Program-made: the position numbers and the translations under genes | Notes under the pieces: generated by a model | What the model saw: only the letters and a program-made list of their open reading frames with translations | What the model was told of the DNA's origin: nothing | Databases searched by the model: none | NCBI GenBank assembly: GCA_900552395.1 | Contig: URZJ01000033.1 | Coordinates: 1 to 13,259 of the forward strand | Reading direction: 5' to 3' | DNA: 13,259 nucleotides | DNA from: an uncultured Collinsella sp. | GTDB taxonomy: Bacteria > Actinomycetota > Coriobacteriia > Coriobacteriales > Coriobacteriaceae | Shown here: in pieces, positions 1-7,670 of the stretch | Layout: each line of letters opens with the position of its first letter | How positions within the stretch are numbered: position 1 is the first letter of the stretch

Positions 1-311
1 ACAGGCTTCATCAGATAATCGACGGCATCGACGTCGAATGCCTCGACCGCATGGTCGCTATACGCAGTCACAAACACGATCGCCGGCGGATTTTTGAGCT
101 TATGCAGCGCCTCGGCAAGTTGCAGGCCCGAGGCACCGGGCATCGAGATATCGAGAAACACGACATCCACGCGACTTTCCATAAGCATCTCGATGGCGGA
201 GCGGACGCTCGACGCCTCCGTGATCGTGCCGATCTTGCCCGTTTGCTCGAGCAAGAAGCGAAGCTCCGAGCGAGCCGGCGCTTCATCATCCACAATCATC
301 GCACGCAGCAT
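1..311 (-). CDS. LytTR-type response regulator, receiver domain (partial, cut by left edge)
   Basis: This is the N-terminal 103 codons of a response regulator; the output domain lies beyond the window. The receiver fold is clear: acidic pair Asp8-Asp9 in MIVDDEAPAR, phospho-acceptor Asp54 in FLDISMPG, switch Thr82 in FVTAY, and Lys102 in DYLMKPV. The regulator at 5481..6215 matches it at about 53 of 100 hand-aligned positions and carries a LytTR DNA-binding domain, so the same C-terminus is expected here (inference). It lies 72 bp downstream of the LytS-type kinase at 384..1727, which is its likely partner, and probably shares its transcript. The ATG at 311 has only a weak AAAGG about 10 bases upstream. 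An internal ATG four codons later is possible but would trim the first beta strand. Confidence 0.93.
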   Translation of the reverse strand, partial: MLRAMIVDDEAPARSELRFLLEQTGKIGTITEASSVRSAIEMLMESRVDVVFLDISMPGASGLQLAEALHKLKNPPAIVFVTAYSDHAVEAFDVDAVDYLMKP

Positions 312-383
312 AGGGATAAAACCTTTCGTCAACTAACTACGCCGGGCATCCGTCGCATGACGTTGAGCCCGTAGCCTTTTATT

Positions 384-1727
384 TTACTCTTGAATGTCAA
401 AGATGCTCTCTGACAAATCAAGATGAAGAAGCACTTTGGTGCCCTTGCCCGGCGCCGATTCGACACGCGTATAGGAGTGCGGCCCAAAAAAGCGATGGAT
501 GCGCTCCGAAATATTGTGCATGGCCACACCGGCGCCGCCACCCTGGGGAGAGCTGGCGTCGGGACGGGCAGAGCGCTCGTCAAACAGTCTGGCGGCGGTA
601 CCCTCATCCATGCCCACGCCATTATCGGCCACGGCAATCAAGATTGCATCCTCGCCGTCTTGGTGAACGGTCACGTCTATCCTCAGGGCGTCGTCGTCGC
701 CCATACCATGACGCACGGCGTTCTCGACAATCGGCTGGATCACGAACGCCGGCACCAGCGTATCTTCCACGTCCTCGGACACATCGAACGTCGCAAGCAC
801 GCGGTCCTCGCCAAAGCGGGCCTTCTCAAAGGTAAGGTAGCGCTTGGTCTGTGCGACCTCGCGCGAGACCGGAATAAGCGATCCCGAGTTGTCGAGCGTG
901 GCACGATAGAACGATGAGAACTCACGAAGCAGTTCGCGGGCCCGCAGCGGGTCGGTGCGCGTAAACGATGCAATGGTGTTCAGCGTGTTGAACAGGAAGT
1001 GCGGGTTAATCTGCGCTTGCAGCGCACGCACCTCGGCGCGCGCCGTGAGTTCCTTTTGTACCTCGAGCTCGTGGATGGCGAGCTGTGTGGACAAGATCTC
1101 GGCAAAGCCCGAGGCAAGCGCGTACTGGGTACGGTCGACGGCGCGCGGGGTCTTGTAGTAGAACTTGAGCGTACCGACGGTACGATCGCCCACCTTGATG
1201 GGGGCGATAATGCCGGCGGGGACTTGGTTGTGCGAGCCGTCCGAGCCCACGACATCCACCATACGGTTGAACGACTGCACGATGCCATGTTCGATAACGT
1301 AGCGTGTGGCAAGCGTGTGGATGGGAGTATCGGGCAGCAGTTTTTCCTCAAACTCGCCCGCGCAGGCAAGCACGTTGTCCTCGTCGGTGATGGCCACCGT
1401 CATGGCGCGCGTCTCGGGCAAAATGCGCCGGCACACCAAACGCGCCGACTCCTGCGTCAGACCGCCCTTAATGTCCTCGAGCATGGCCGAGGCCACCGAG
1501 AGCGTCTCCTCGGTGTACTGGGAGCGCACCGAATCGGGATTGAGCGTCAAAAAGATAAAAATGCACAGAAAGATGCACAGCAGCGCGCAGGCAATCACCG
1601 TGGCGATCGGCTCGATACCGGTCACCAAGGCAAAAATAAAGTACACCAGCACGCAAATGGCGCAGGCAACGGCAATGATGCGAAAGATTGATATTGAACT
1701 ATCGCGCTGGGCGCGGCGGTCGATCAT
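384..1727 (-). CDS. LytS-type sensor histidine kinase (HK1)
   Basis: Membrane sensor kinase of 447 residues. Two hydrophobic segments (about 15-36 and 40-62) replace the usual five- or six-helix LytS sensor. A GAF-like region follows (about 100-215), with LytS-style motifs VAITDEDNVLA and AGIIAPIKVG. The His_kinase domain has phospho-acceptor His243 in INPHFLFNTLN, the N-box QPIVENAVRHG (331-341) and the ATP-lid glycine motif ADNGVGM (367-373). It should autophosphorylate and pass phosphate to the regulator encoded 72 bp downstream (family knowledge). Its ATG overlaps the TGA of the glycosyltransferase in a 4-bp ATGA junction, and a GGAGGGGG Shine-Dalgarno lies inside the end of that gene, so translation is likely coupled. 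The ligand is unknown; the GAF-like region suggests a small molecule sensed at or inside the membrane (inference). Confidence 0.95.
   Translation of the reverse strand: MIDRRAQRDSSISIFRIIAVACAICVLVYFIFALVTGIEPIATVIACALLCIFLCIFIFLTLNPDSVRSQYTEETLSVASAMLEDIKGGLTQESARLVCRRILPETRAMTVAITDEDNVLACAGEFEEKLLPDTPIHTLATRYVIEHGIVQSFNRMVDVVGSDGSHNQVPAGIIAPIKVGDRTVGTLKFYYKTPRAVDRTQYALASGFAEILSTQLAIHELEVQKELTARAEVRALQAQINPHFLFNTLNTIASFTRTDPLRARELLREFSSFYRATLDNSGSLIPVSREVAQTKRYLTFEKARFGEDRVLATFDVSEDVEDTLVPAFVIQPIVENAVRHGMGDDDALRIDVTVHQDGEDAILIAVADNGVGMDEGTAARLFDERSARPDASSPQGGGAGVAMHNISERIHRFFGPHSYTRVESAPGKGTKVLLHLDLSESIFDIQE
1724..1727 (-). other. ATGA stop/start overlap, glycosyltransferase to HK1
   Basis: On the minus strand the TGA of the glycosyltransferase and the ATG of the kinase share bases as ATGA. 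The GGAGGGG ribosome site for the kinase lies within the last codons of the glycosyltransferase. Such junctions normally indicate one transcript and re-initiating ribosomes. Confidence 0.9.
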
Positions 1728-2911
1728 TCGGCCCCCTCCAGGATACTGATCAGTTGTGCGTCACGCCAAAGCCCGTCCATGATCTTGGGCCAAAAGCTCT
1801 GGAAACGCAGATAGCTTGCAGCGTTTTGGCGCGCATAGGCCTTTGCCTCGTCGATACCATGGCGCCAGATGCGCAGGTAGCCCTCATGCTCGCGGGTAAA
1901 CACGCTGCGGACCATAGCGGTCTTGCGCACGCGGTCGTCGAGCTCGCGCGAAATCCACGGGCCCGGGTAGGGCATGAGCGATGCCGCCGTAACGGGAATG
2001 AGCTCCTTTTGATGCGCGGCGAATGTCAACTTGGCCCGTTCGTAGTACCAACGGTATACATCCTGCATAAAGCGCGGTGAGCGCTTTTCGGACTCCGGAG
2101 GCAGATGGCGCACGGTCCACTCGTTATCGAACCACACGTCGTAGCCAAACATGCGCATGTTAAAGAGGTAATCCAAGTCCTCGCCGCGGGTGATAAACGG
2201 GTCAAAGGCCACACGCGTAAAGGCGCGGGCGTGCAGGGCCATCAGGCCGCCGCACACGTAGTTGGAGCGCGAGATGCGGGTGCCCGAGAGCGCCTTTTTC
2301 ATCCAACGGTTGAACTCGATGCGCTTGGTCCACCAACGATGGCAGATGCCCGCCTTGTCCGTAGGAGCCAACGGCGAGCCGTCGCGATCGTAGAAATAGC
2401 CGCTCTTGACCAAGATCGGCAAGCCCTGACGTGTCTGCTGCCCCAACGCATAGGTCGCGCGCTTCATAAAGTCGGCGTCGATGACAGTCTCATCGTCATC
2501 CAAAAAGATAACCGCGTCATGCCCCAGCACAGCGGCACAGGCCAGCCCCATGTTGCGGATGGCACCGTAGCCTCGCAGGCTCACGCACTCGCCCGAACCC
2601 TTGGGCGCGATCTGAGCAACCCGGTCTGCGATGCGCGAGGCCTGGGTGTTGGTGACAACGGTGACCTTGAGCGTAGGATGAGCGTCGACAATCTCGTGCA
2701 CGCGCAGCGACACATCGGCTGTGGCAGAAACGGGACAGACCACCAAAAGGATGATGCGCGGGATGTCGCGCACCTGCTCAAGCGAGGCCAGGCAGCGGTC
2801 GAGTTCGGGATTGTCGGCGTTGAGTCGTGTCGAATGGTCATAGGTGCCAGGGGCGTTTGCGCGAGCGTCATCGCCCGCCCAATACGTTGGAATCACGACC
2901 GTGGCGTTCAT
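1724..2911 (-). CDS. Family 2 (GT-A) glycosyltransferase
   Basis: Cytoplasmic glycosyltransferase of 395 residues with no predicted membrane helix. The nucleotide-sugar fold starts at MNATVVIPTYW. The metal-binding DXD-type motif is IFLDDDE (135-141), followed by an acceptor-side GGLMALHARAF (221-231) and RGEDLDY (242-248), whose ED(L)D matches the catalytic-base region of GT2 enzymes. A histidine in VRHLPPE (about 269) is also typical. Donor and acceptor cannot be told from sequence; cell-wall or capsular glycan work is the usual role. GGAGGG lies six bases before the ATG at 2911 and fixes the start. It is the first gene of a likely operon with HK1 and RR1, and its stop overlaps the HK1 start by 4 bp. 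A terminator-like hairpin sits 21 bp upstream of its start codon. Confidence 0.9.
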   Translation of the reverse strand: MNATVVIPTYWAGDDARANAPGTYDHSTRLNADNPELDRCLASLEQVRDIPRIILLVVCPVSATADVSLRVHEIVDAHPTLKVTVVTNTQASRIADRVAQIAPKGSGECVSLRGYGAIRNMGLACAAVLGHDAVIFLDDDETVIDADFMKRATYALGQQTRQGLPILVKSGYFYDRDGSPLAPTDKAGICHRWWTKRIEFNRWMKKALSGTRISRSNYVCGGLMALHARAFTRVAFDPFITRGEDLDYLFNMRMFGYDVWFDNEWTVRHLPPESEKRSPRFMQDVYRWYYERAKLTFAAHQKELIPVTAASLMPYPGPWISRELDDRVRKTAMVRSVFTREHEGYLRIWRHGIDEAKAYARQNAASYLRFQSFWPKIMDGLWRDAQLISILEGAE

Positions 2912-2930
2912 GCCTTACCCTCCCTGCAAC

Positions 2931-2967
2931 ACAAAAACGGGACGCCGCCAAACACAGGCGACGCCCC
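2931..2967 (-). terminator. Intrinsic terminator after MFS gene / in leader of glycosyltransferase operon
   Basis: On the minus strand an 11-bp stem (arms 2957-2967 and 2939-2949, two G-U pairs, 7-nt loop) is followed at once by GTTTTTGTGTT. It lies 116 bp after the MFS stop and only 21 bp before the glycosyltransferase ATG. It may end the MFS transcript, act as an attenuator for the downstream operon, or both. Confidence 0.75.
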
Positions 2968-2984
2968 GCGACCTAGCTGACTCC

Positions 2985-2990
2985 ATCATA
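2985..2990 (-). promoter_or_regulatory. Putative -10 box for glycosyltransferase-HK1-RR1 operon
   Basis: TATGAT (minus strand) matches TATAAT at five of six positions. The hexamer 17 bp upstream (GAACAA) is a poor -35, as in activator-dependent promoters. Transcription would start near 2978 and the leader would contain the terminator hairpin at 2931..2967. This is a motif match only. Confidence 0.35.
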
Positions 2991-3028
2991 CCCACTTGGG
3001 CTAATCATTGTTCGAAAGTCAGAATGTT

Positions 3029-3062
3029 TATTGCGGATAACCCCAAAAGAGTATCGCGGACA
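3029..3062 (-). promoter_or_regulatory. Candidate LytTR-type operator (direct repeat, 12-bp spacer)
   Basis: On the minus strand TGTCCGCGATA (3062-3052) and TATCCGCAATA (3039-3029) match at 9 of 11 positions, same orientation, 23 bp start to start. LytTR regulators are known to bind paired direct repeats about two helical turns apart, often just upstream of a poor -35. Relative to the putative start near 2978 the repeats lie at about -51 and -74. Assignment to RR1 or RR2 is inference. Confidence 0.4.
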
Positions 3063-3082
3063 GGCACAATAGCCGCTCGCTC

Positions 3083-4342
3083 CTATGCGGCATGCCCCGC
3101 CGCCTGAGTCATGCGGGACAGGCGGACCAGCAGCATAAAGCCAACAACCAGCAGCACGCCAATGGAAAGGACGCCCAGCGACGGGTTGCCGGTCAGCGAG
3201 GTGACGACCGACACTAGAAAGGTGCCCATGACGCTTGCATAACGACCAAAGATGTCAAAGAAGCCATAGTACTCGTTGGATTTTTCTTTAGGGATAATGC
3301 GGCCAAAGTAGCTACGGCTGAGCGCTTGCACGCCGCCCTGGAACAGGCCGACCATAATGGCAAGCACCCAGAACTCAAAGGCGGTCTTTAGGAAGAACGC
3401 GGCGAACAGCACAATGCCCATGTAGGCGGCGACCGCCACCAAGATCATATTGAGCGTGCCCACGCGTCCGGCGAGCTTGCCGTAGATGATGGCGGACGGG
3501 AAGGCCACAAACTGCGTGACGAGCAGCGCCAGCACCAGCTGGGTCGAATCGATACCCAGAGCCGAGCCGTAGCTGGTTGCCATGGAAATGACCGTGTGCA
3601 CGCCGTCGATGTAGAAGAAGAACGCGATCATGTAGACCAGCACGGTCTTGTTGTGGGCGATCTCGCGCATGGTGTGTCCGACCTCGGAGAACACACCGCC
3701 CACGATGTGGCCGATGGTGTCCTGGGGACCGCGCTCGCGACCGTACTTTTGCTTATAGGTGCGAATGAGCGGCAGGGTAAAGATGAGCCACCAGGCACCG
3801 GTGATGATAAACGACAGACGCGTTGCCAGCATGGTGGGGACGCCGAGAGCGGGGCCACCCATGATAAGCGCCAGGCAGATGATGAACGGTACGGTGGAAC
3901 CGATGTAACCCCAGGCATAGCCCGAGCTGGACACGGCGTCCATGCGCTCGTCGGTGGTAATGTCGGGCAGCATGGCGTCGTAGAACGTCATAGAAGAGTT
4001 AAGGCCGATGGTGCACAGCACGTACACGGTCAAAAATGCCATGGCGGACATTGGGATAGCCTGCGCCAGGCAAAGGACCAGGCCCGTGAGGAAGGAGCCC
4101 AAGAAGAACTTGATCTTGTTGCCGGCGTAATCGGCAAGCGCGCCCAGAATGGGCATGAGCATGGCAATGACTAGCGAGGCGATCGTCTGCGCGTTGCCCC
4201 AAGCGACCACCAGGTCTGCCGAGGAAGCACCGGTATTGATGGCGTTAAAGTAGATGGGCACCACCGAGGTATTGAGCAGTACGAGGGCCGAGTTGCCCAC
4301 ATCGTACATAACCCAGTTACGCTCGAGCTTGGTGTATTTCAT
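3083..4342 (-). CDS. MFS transporter, UMF1/Atg22-like family
   Basis: Polytopic membrane protein of 419 residues with about 12 hydrophobic segments. The N-terminal WVMYDVGNSA (10-19) and the internal SSGYAWGYIGSTVPF (about 138-152) are signatures of the UMF1 family (Pfam MFS_1_like/ATG22, known from yeast vacuolar amino acid efflux protein Atg22). Conserved loop residues between helices 2 and 3 appear as GALADYAGNKIKFF. Bacterial substrates are mostly undefined, so efflux of a small metabolite is only a family-level guess. AAGGGG about 8 bases before the ATG at 4342 supports the start. It follows the phospholipase-like gene by 101 bp without a clear terminator between them and ends before the intrinsic terminator at 2931..2967. 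Confidence 0.9.
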   Translation of the reverse strand: MKYTKLERNWVMYDVGNSALVLLNTSVVPIYFNAINTGASSADLVVAWGNAQTIASLVIAMLMPILGALADYAGNKIKFFLGSFLTGLVLCLAQAIPMSAMAFLTVYVLCTIGLNSSMTFYDAMLPDITTDERMDAVSSSGYAWGYIGSTVPFIICLALIMGGPALGVPTMLATRLSFIITGAWWLIFTLPLIRTYKQKYGRERGPQDTIGHIVGGVFSEVGHTMREIAHNKTVLVYMIAFFFYIDGVHTVISMATSYGSALGIDSTQLVLALLVTQFVAFPSAIIYGKLAGRVGTLNMILVAVAAYMGIVLFAAFFLKTAFEFWVLAIMVGLFQGGVQALSRSYFGRIIPKEKSNEYYGFFDIFGRYASVMGTFLVSVVTSLTGNPSLGVLSIGVLLVVGFMLLVRLSRMTQAAGHAA

Positions 4343-4443
4343 GGACAGGGCCCCTTCGTATTCGCCCGGTATGCAGTTAGTTCATCGTACCCCAATTGTC
4401 CAGAGGCGCCGGTAAGGATTCGGCAAAGGGGCACGCACGAGCC

Positions 4444-5388
4444 CTACTCCTCGCGGTCGAACTCTTCGTCGGCGCCGAGCACGCGACCGCTGTAATTGAC
4501 ATGGTTGGTCACGGCTTCCATATCGCCGGTCTCGATAAAGCGGGCGACCGTGCACTCGTAATCGACCAGCGCGCGGTCAAAGACCTCGGGGAAACTCTCG
4601 TTCGAGACCTCGTCGGTAAAGGGGTTCTTCCATGCCAAGTGGCCCAGGTTGCCGGTACGCTCGGGCAGCTCGGTCGTCACACGGTGCGCAAGGCCGTCGA
4701 GCAGCGAATAATCGTGCACCAAGCCCTCGATCAGGGCAATCGCGCGCGTCTTGGCCGAACCGGCCGGCTCGATAGTGCGGTAGAGCAGCTGCATGTCGGC
4801 TACGGCGCCGGCGTACTCCCCCGCCGGGATGTCGATACCGTACACGCGCCCGGCGACGTAGCTCATCAGCACGCCGGCAACACGATTGATGCGGTCGGTA
4901 GTGACGATCTCGCCCGCCGGCGGATAATCCTCGACCGTTGCCCCATCGCGCTTGAGCTGCAGCATCAGCACGTCCAGGTCGCTTTCGAGCACGGCGTGAA
5001 CTTGGCTGCCCGAAGCCTCGAGCTCGGGATCGGAGTCCACAATGCCAAACTGCTGCTCGTAGACAAAGGGGTGGGCATTGCGGTCGAGCACATAGTGCGA
5101 CAGCAGGCCCAGCGCAAAGGCGCGACCCAGGTTGGCATCGCGCGGTTGCAGGTGCGACACGCCGTCGCGCAGACACGAGAACTGGCGCGACATACGCGAG
5201 CGGTGCATGACCTGAGCAAGCAACGTGCAATCGGAAACGCGCGGCGTGAGCATGTGGAAGAAAAACGGGTCGGGGCCCTGGTTGCCCAGGATAAAGGCAA
5301 TACGCTCCTCGTCGGACGTGATAACGCCCTGCGGAAGACGGTCGATGCTTTCCTCGCCAAACAGATGATGCGTAATGAGCGCAGGCAT
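4444..5388 (-). CDS. Zinc-dependent phospholipase C family protein
   Basis: Protein of 314 residues resembling the zinc-dependent phospholipase C / S1-P1-like helical fold (Pfam PF00882). The N-terminus has MPALITHHLFGEE with adjacent His7-His8, then GNQGPDPFFFH (35-45) and the metal-ligand signature SHYVLDRNAHP (His98, Asp102, His106), with His131 and Glu135 in HAVLESD. No signal peptide is seen, unlike secreted toxins of this fold, so it probably acts in the cytoplasm on an unknown phosphoester (inference). The ATG at 5388 is chosen because GAAAGG lies 6-7 bases upstream and homologues begin at this motif. An in-frame ATG at 5418 has no good ribosome site. A possible promoter (TTGGCA, 15 bp, CATAAT) lies at 5421-5447, weak. 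It sits 92 bp after RR2 and 101 bp before the MFS gene. Confidence 0.85.
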   Translation of the reverse strand: MPALITHHLFGEESIDRLPQGVITSDEERIAFILGNQGPDPFFFHMLTPRVSDCTLLAQVMHRSRMSRQFSCLRDGVSHLQPRDANLGRAFALGLLSHYVLDRNAHPFVYEQQFGIVDSDPELEASGSQVHAVLESDLDVLMLQLKRDGATVEDYPPAGEIVTTDRINRVAGVLMSYVAGRVYGIDIPAGEYAGAVADMQLLYRTIEPAGSAKTRAIALIEGLVHDYSLLDGLAHRVTTELPERTGNLGHLAWKNPFTDEVSNESFPEVFDRALVDYECTVARFIETGDMEAVTNHVNYSGRVLGADEEFDREE

Positions 5389-5480
5389 AATGATCCTTTC
5401 GATTTCATTCGATGCCACCCATTATGCCCACCGCGCGCCCGTGCCAAACCTGCGGCGGTAAACGGTGGCGTGCGGACCGC

Positions 5481-6215
5481 TTACGCAAGCCCCAGGTGCG
5501 TCTTAACCTCGGCGGCGCGACGGCGGGACACGGGCACCGTCGAGGTCACGCGATCGAGCCTGAGCTCCATCAACCCCGTGGAGCCAATCTCAACATTGTG
5601 CACGTCTTCCAAATTGACCAGATAGCTGCGATGGACGCGGATAAAGCCCTCGGAGGCCAAGCGACGCTCGAGCGAGGAAATCGACTCATTGATCAGGTAT
5701 GTCCCCTCGGCACAGACCGCATTGCAAAAATCGGCACGCGCCTCAAAGTAGCAGACATCCGCCACGGGGATGAACACCTTTTTACCCCCGCGGTCCACCG
5801 TCAGGCGAAGGGGCTGGCGCGGGGTATGGACAGCGCGGCGAACACCCAGGGCGGTTTCGATCTTGTCGAGCGCCTTCGACAGGCGCGCGTCCTCGACCGG
5901 CTTGACGACATAGTCGACAGCATCGAGGTTATACGCGTCGGCCGCGAACTCTGCAAACGCCGTCACAAACACCACCACCGGCGGCGTCTTTAGGTTTTGC
6001 AGGGTCTCGGCTAGCTCAATTCCCGAGCGGCCGGGCATCGTGATATCCAAAAACAGCACGTCGGGCTTGTTCGACAGAATCGACTCCACGGCCTCGGGGA
6101 CATTACCCGCCTCGGCAATCTGTCCCACACGTGCATCCTTTTCCAGCAGATAACGTAGCTCAGCCCTAATAGGAGGCTCGTCATCAACCACCAAGATGTT
6201 CCATTCCTCGGACAT
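5481..6215 (-). CDS. LytTR family response regulator (RR2)
   Basis: Complete two-domain response regulator of 244 residues. The receiver domain (about 6-122) has Asp11-Asp12 in VVDDEPP, phospho-acceptor Asp57 in FLDITMPG, Thr85 in FVTAF and Lys105 in DYVVKPV. The LytTR DNA-binding domain (about 135-240) is recognised from IPVADVCYFEARADFC, the NESISSLERRL helix and FIRVHRSYLVNL (191-202). It should activate or repress genes through paired direct repeats. The partner is HK2, whose stop is 38 bp upstream; the two are surely co-transcribed. AGGGGAAG about 7 bases before the ATG at 6215 sets the start. The receiver is about half identical to that of RR1, making it a paralogue. Confidence 0.96.
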   Translation of the reverse strand: MSEEWNILVVDDEPPIRAELRYLLEKDARVGQIAEAGNVPEAVESILSNKPDVLFLDITMPGRSGIELAETLQNLKTPPVVVFVTAFAEFAADAYNLDAVDYVVKPVEDARLSKALDKIETALGVRRAVHTPRQPLRLTVDRGGKKVFIPVADVCYFEARADFCNAVCAEGTYLINESISSLERRLASEGFIRVHRSYLVNLEDVHNVEIGSTGLMELRLDRVTSTVPVSRRRAAEVKTHLGLA

Positions 6216-6253
6216 ATGCGCTTCCCCTCTTTTTCACTCAATCCAACCGCGTG

Positions 6254-7645
6254 CTACACCGTCAGCGGCGCCGGCTCATGCGGCTCGCCGTTCAACTCAA
6301 CGATGACCTGCGTTCCCACACCCTCCTGGGACTTCACGCGTATGCCAGAATCTTCTCCGTAAAAGAAATGGATGCGCTGAAGTACGTTAAAGAGCGCCAG
6401 GCCGCAACCTCGCTTGACGGAGCCGTCGGCGGTAATGCTCTCGGGCTCTTCTCGGCGATGTTGCTCAAACAGATGCGCGCAGACTTCTTCGCTCATACCG
6501 ATGCCGTCATCTTCGACGATGATCTCCAGACCGTCATCGGTCTCAAAAGCCCCAACACGAATAGAAAGCGGCTCGGTCTCGCGCTGGGCATGCTTGATGC
6601 AGTTTTCGAGCAGCGGCTGCAAGATAAACGGCGGCACCATGCTGTCGCGCACCTCAAAGTCGATGTCGACCGAAACGCGCAGACGGCCGTCGCCATACCG
6701 GGCCTGCATAAGATTGATATAACGAGTGCCCTGTTCCACCTCATGCTCGAGCGTGGTGAGCGTATCGGAGTCAGAAAGCGTCTGACGATAGTAATTGGAA
6801 AAGTCGATCAGCAGCGATCGCGCCTTGTCAGGCTCGGTTCGCACGAGCGACACGATAGTGCTGATGGTATTGAACAGAAAATGCGGGTCGACCTGCGACT
6901 GCAGGGCGCGCAGCTCCACGCGGGCCGTAAGCTCGTCCTGGCGCTCGAGCTCAAAGCTGGCGAGCTGCGTGGAAATGAGATCGGCAAAGCCCGAGGCCAA
7001 CGCCGTCTGGCGCATATCGATGCTGCTCAGGCGGGGATAGTACAGCTCGAGCGTACCCACGCAATGCCCGCGCACGGTAAGCGGTGCGACAATACCGGCG
7101 CGCAGGCGGGGAAAATAGCCACCCGTCTCATTGGAGGTGTCACGCGAAAACACGCTCTGCTCGCCCGTCTCAATCACACTGAGCGTGGTCTTGAGCACGA
7201 CCGGGGTGCCGGCGGGACACTTTGTCGAATCCTCGCCCCAACTTGCCAACACCTGCTTGCCGTCGGTGAAGCAGATGGCCGAGGCGATAGTTTCGGACAG
7301 AATGATTTTGGAGGCGCCCAGGGCAGCTTCGGGCGTAAGGCCACGCGACGTGTAGGCGAATATTTTTGATGCGATGGCGAGTGTACGGTCGGTTGCGCTC
7401 GATGTGAGGTCGTCGGGGACCACAAAGACATACGAGAAAAAGAAGCACAGCATGACCAGACCGGCAATAACGACAACGCCCGGAACGGGATTGGGATTAT
7501 CGGTTAAATCCCAGATAAGCAACAGGATAAGCGCCGGAACGACAACACCGAGCAGGATGGCCTGGACCACATGCTGGGCCGTACGAAAGACCTTGGTAGA
7601 GTTGTAGCTCTTGCCCAGAATCAGCCTGTTTAAATCCACCGTCAT
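6254..7645 (-). CDS. LytS-type sensor histidine kinase (HK2)
   Basis: Membrane sensor kinase of 463 residues built like HK1: two hydrophobic segments (about 26-46 and 56-76), a GAF-like region (about 110-225, with AGIVAPLTVRG), then the kinase core. The phospho-acceptor is His255, but the motif reads DPHFLFN where the family and HK1 have NPHFLFN. The N-box is LQPLLENCIKH (342-352) and the ATP-binding glycine motif EDDGIGM (378-384). It feeds RR2, 38 bp downstream. The annotated ATG at 7645 directly abuts AAAAGGGG, which is too close; the GTG two codons later (7639) has six-base spacing and may be the true start. A terminator hairpin lies 25 bp upstream, so its promoter must be above or inside that hairpin, or expression depends on read-through. 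Confidence 0.95.
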   Translation of the reverse strand: MTVDLNRLILGKSYNSTKVFRTAQHVVQAILLGVVVPALILLLIWDLTDNPNPVPGVVVIAGLVMLCFFFSYVFVVPDDLTSSATDRTLAIASKIFAYTSRGLTPEAALGASKIILSETIASAICFTDGKQVLASWGEDSTKCPAGTPVVLKTTLSVIETGEQSVFSRDTSNETGGYFPRLRAGIVAPLTVRGHCVGTLELYYPRLSSIDMRQTALASGFADLISTQLASFELERQDELTARVELRALQSQVDPHFLFNTISTIVSLVRTEPDKARSLLIDFSNYYRQTLSDSDTLTTLEHEVEQGTRYINLMQARYGDGRLRVSVDIDFEVRDSMVPPFILQPLLENCIKHAQRETEPLSIRVGAFETDDGLEIIVEDDGIGMSEEVCAHLFEQHRREEPESITADGSVKRGCGLALFNVLQRIHFFYGEDSGIRVKSQEGVGTQVIVELNGEPHEPAPLTV

Positions 7646-7670
7646 CCCCTTTTATCTACCGCACCCATAG

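Noticed and set aside
4396..5625. A 409-codon plus-strand open frame opposite the phospholipase-like gene
   Set aside because: No ribosome site, no motif, and it runs across the ends of two well-supported minus-strand genes.
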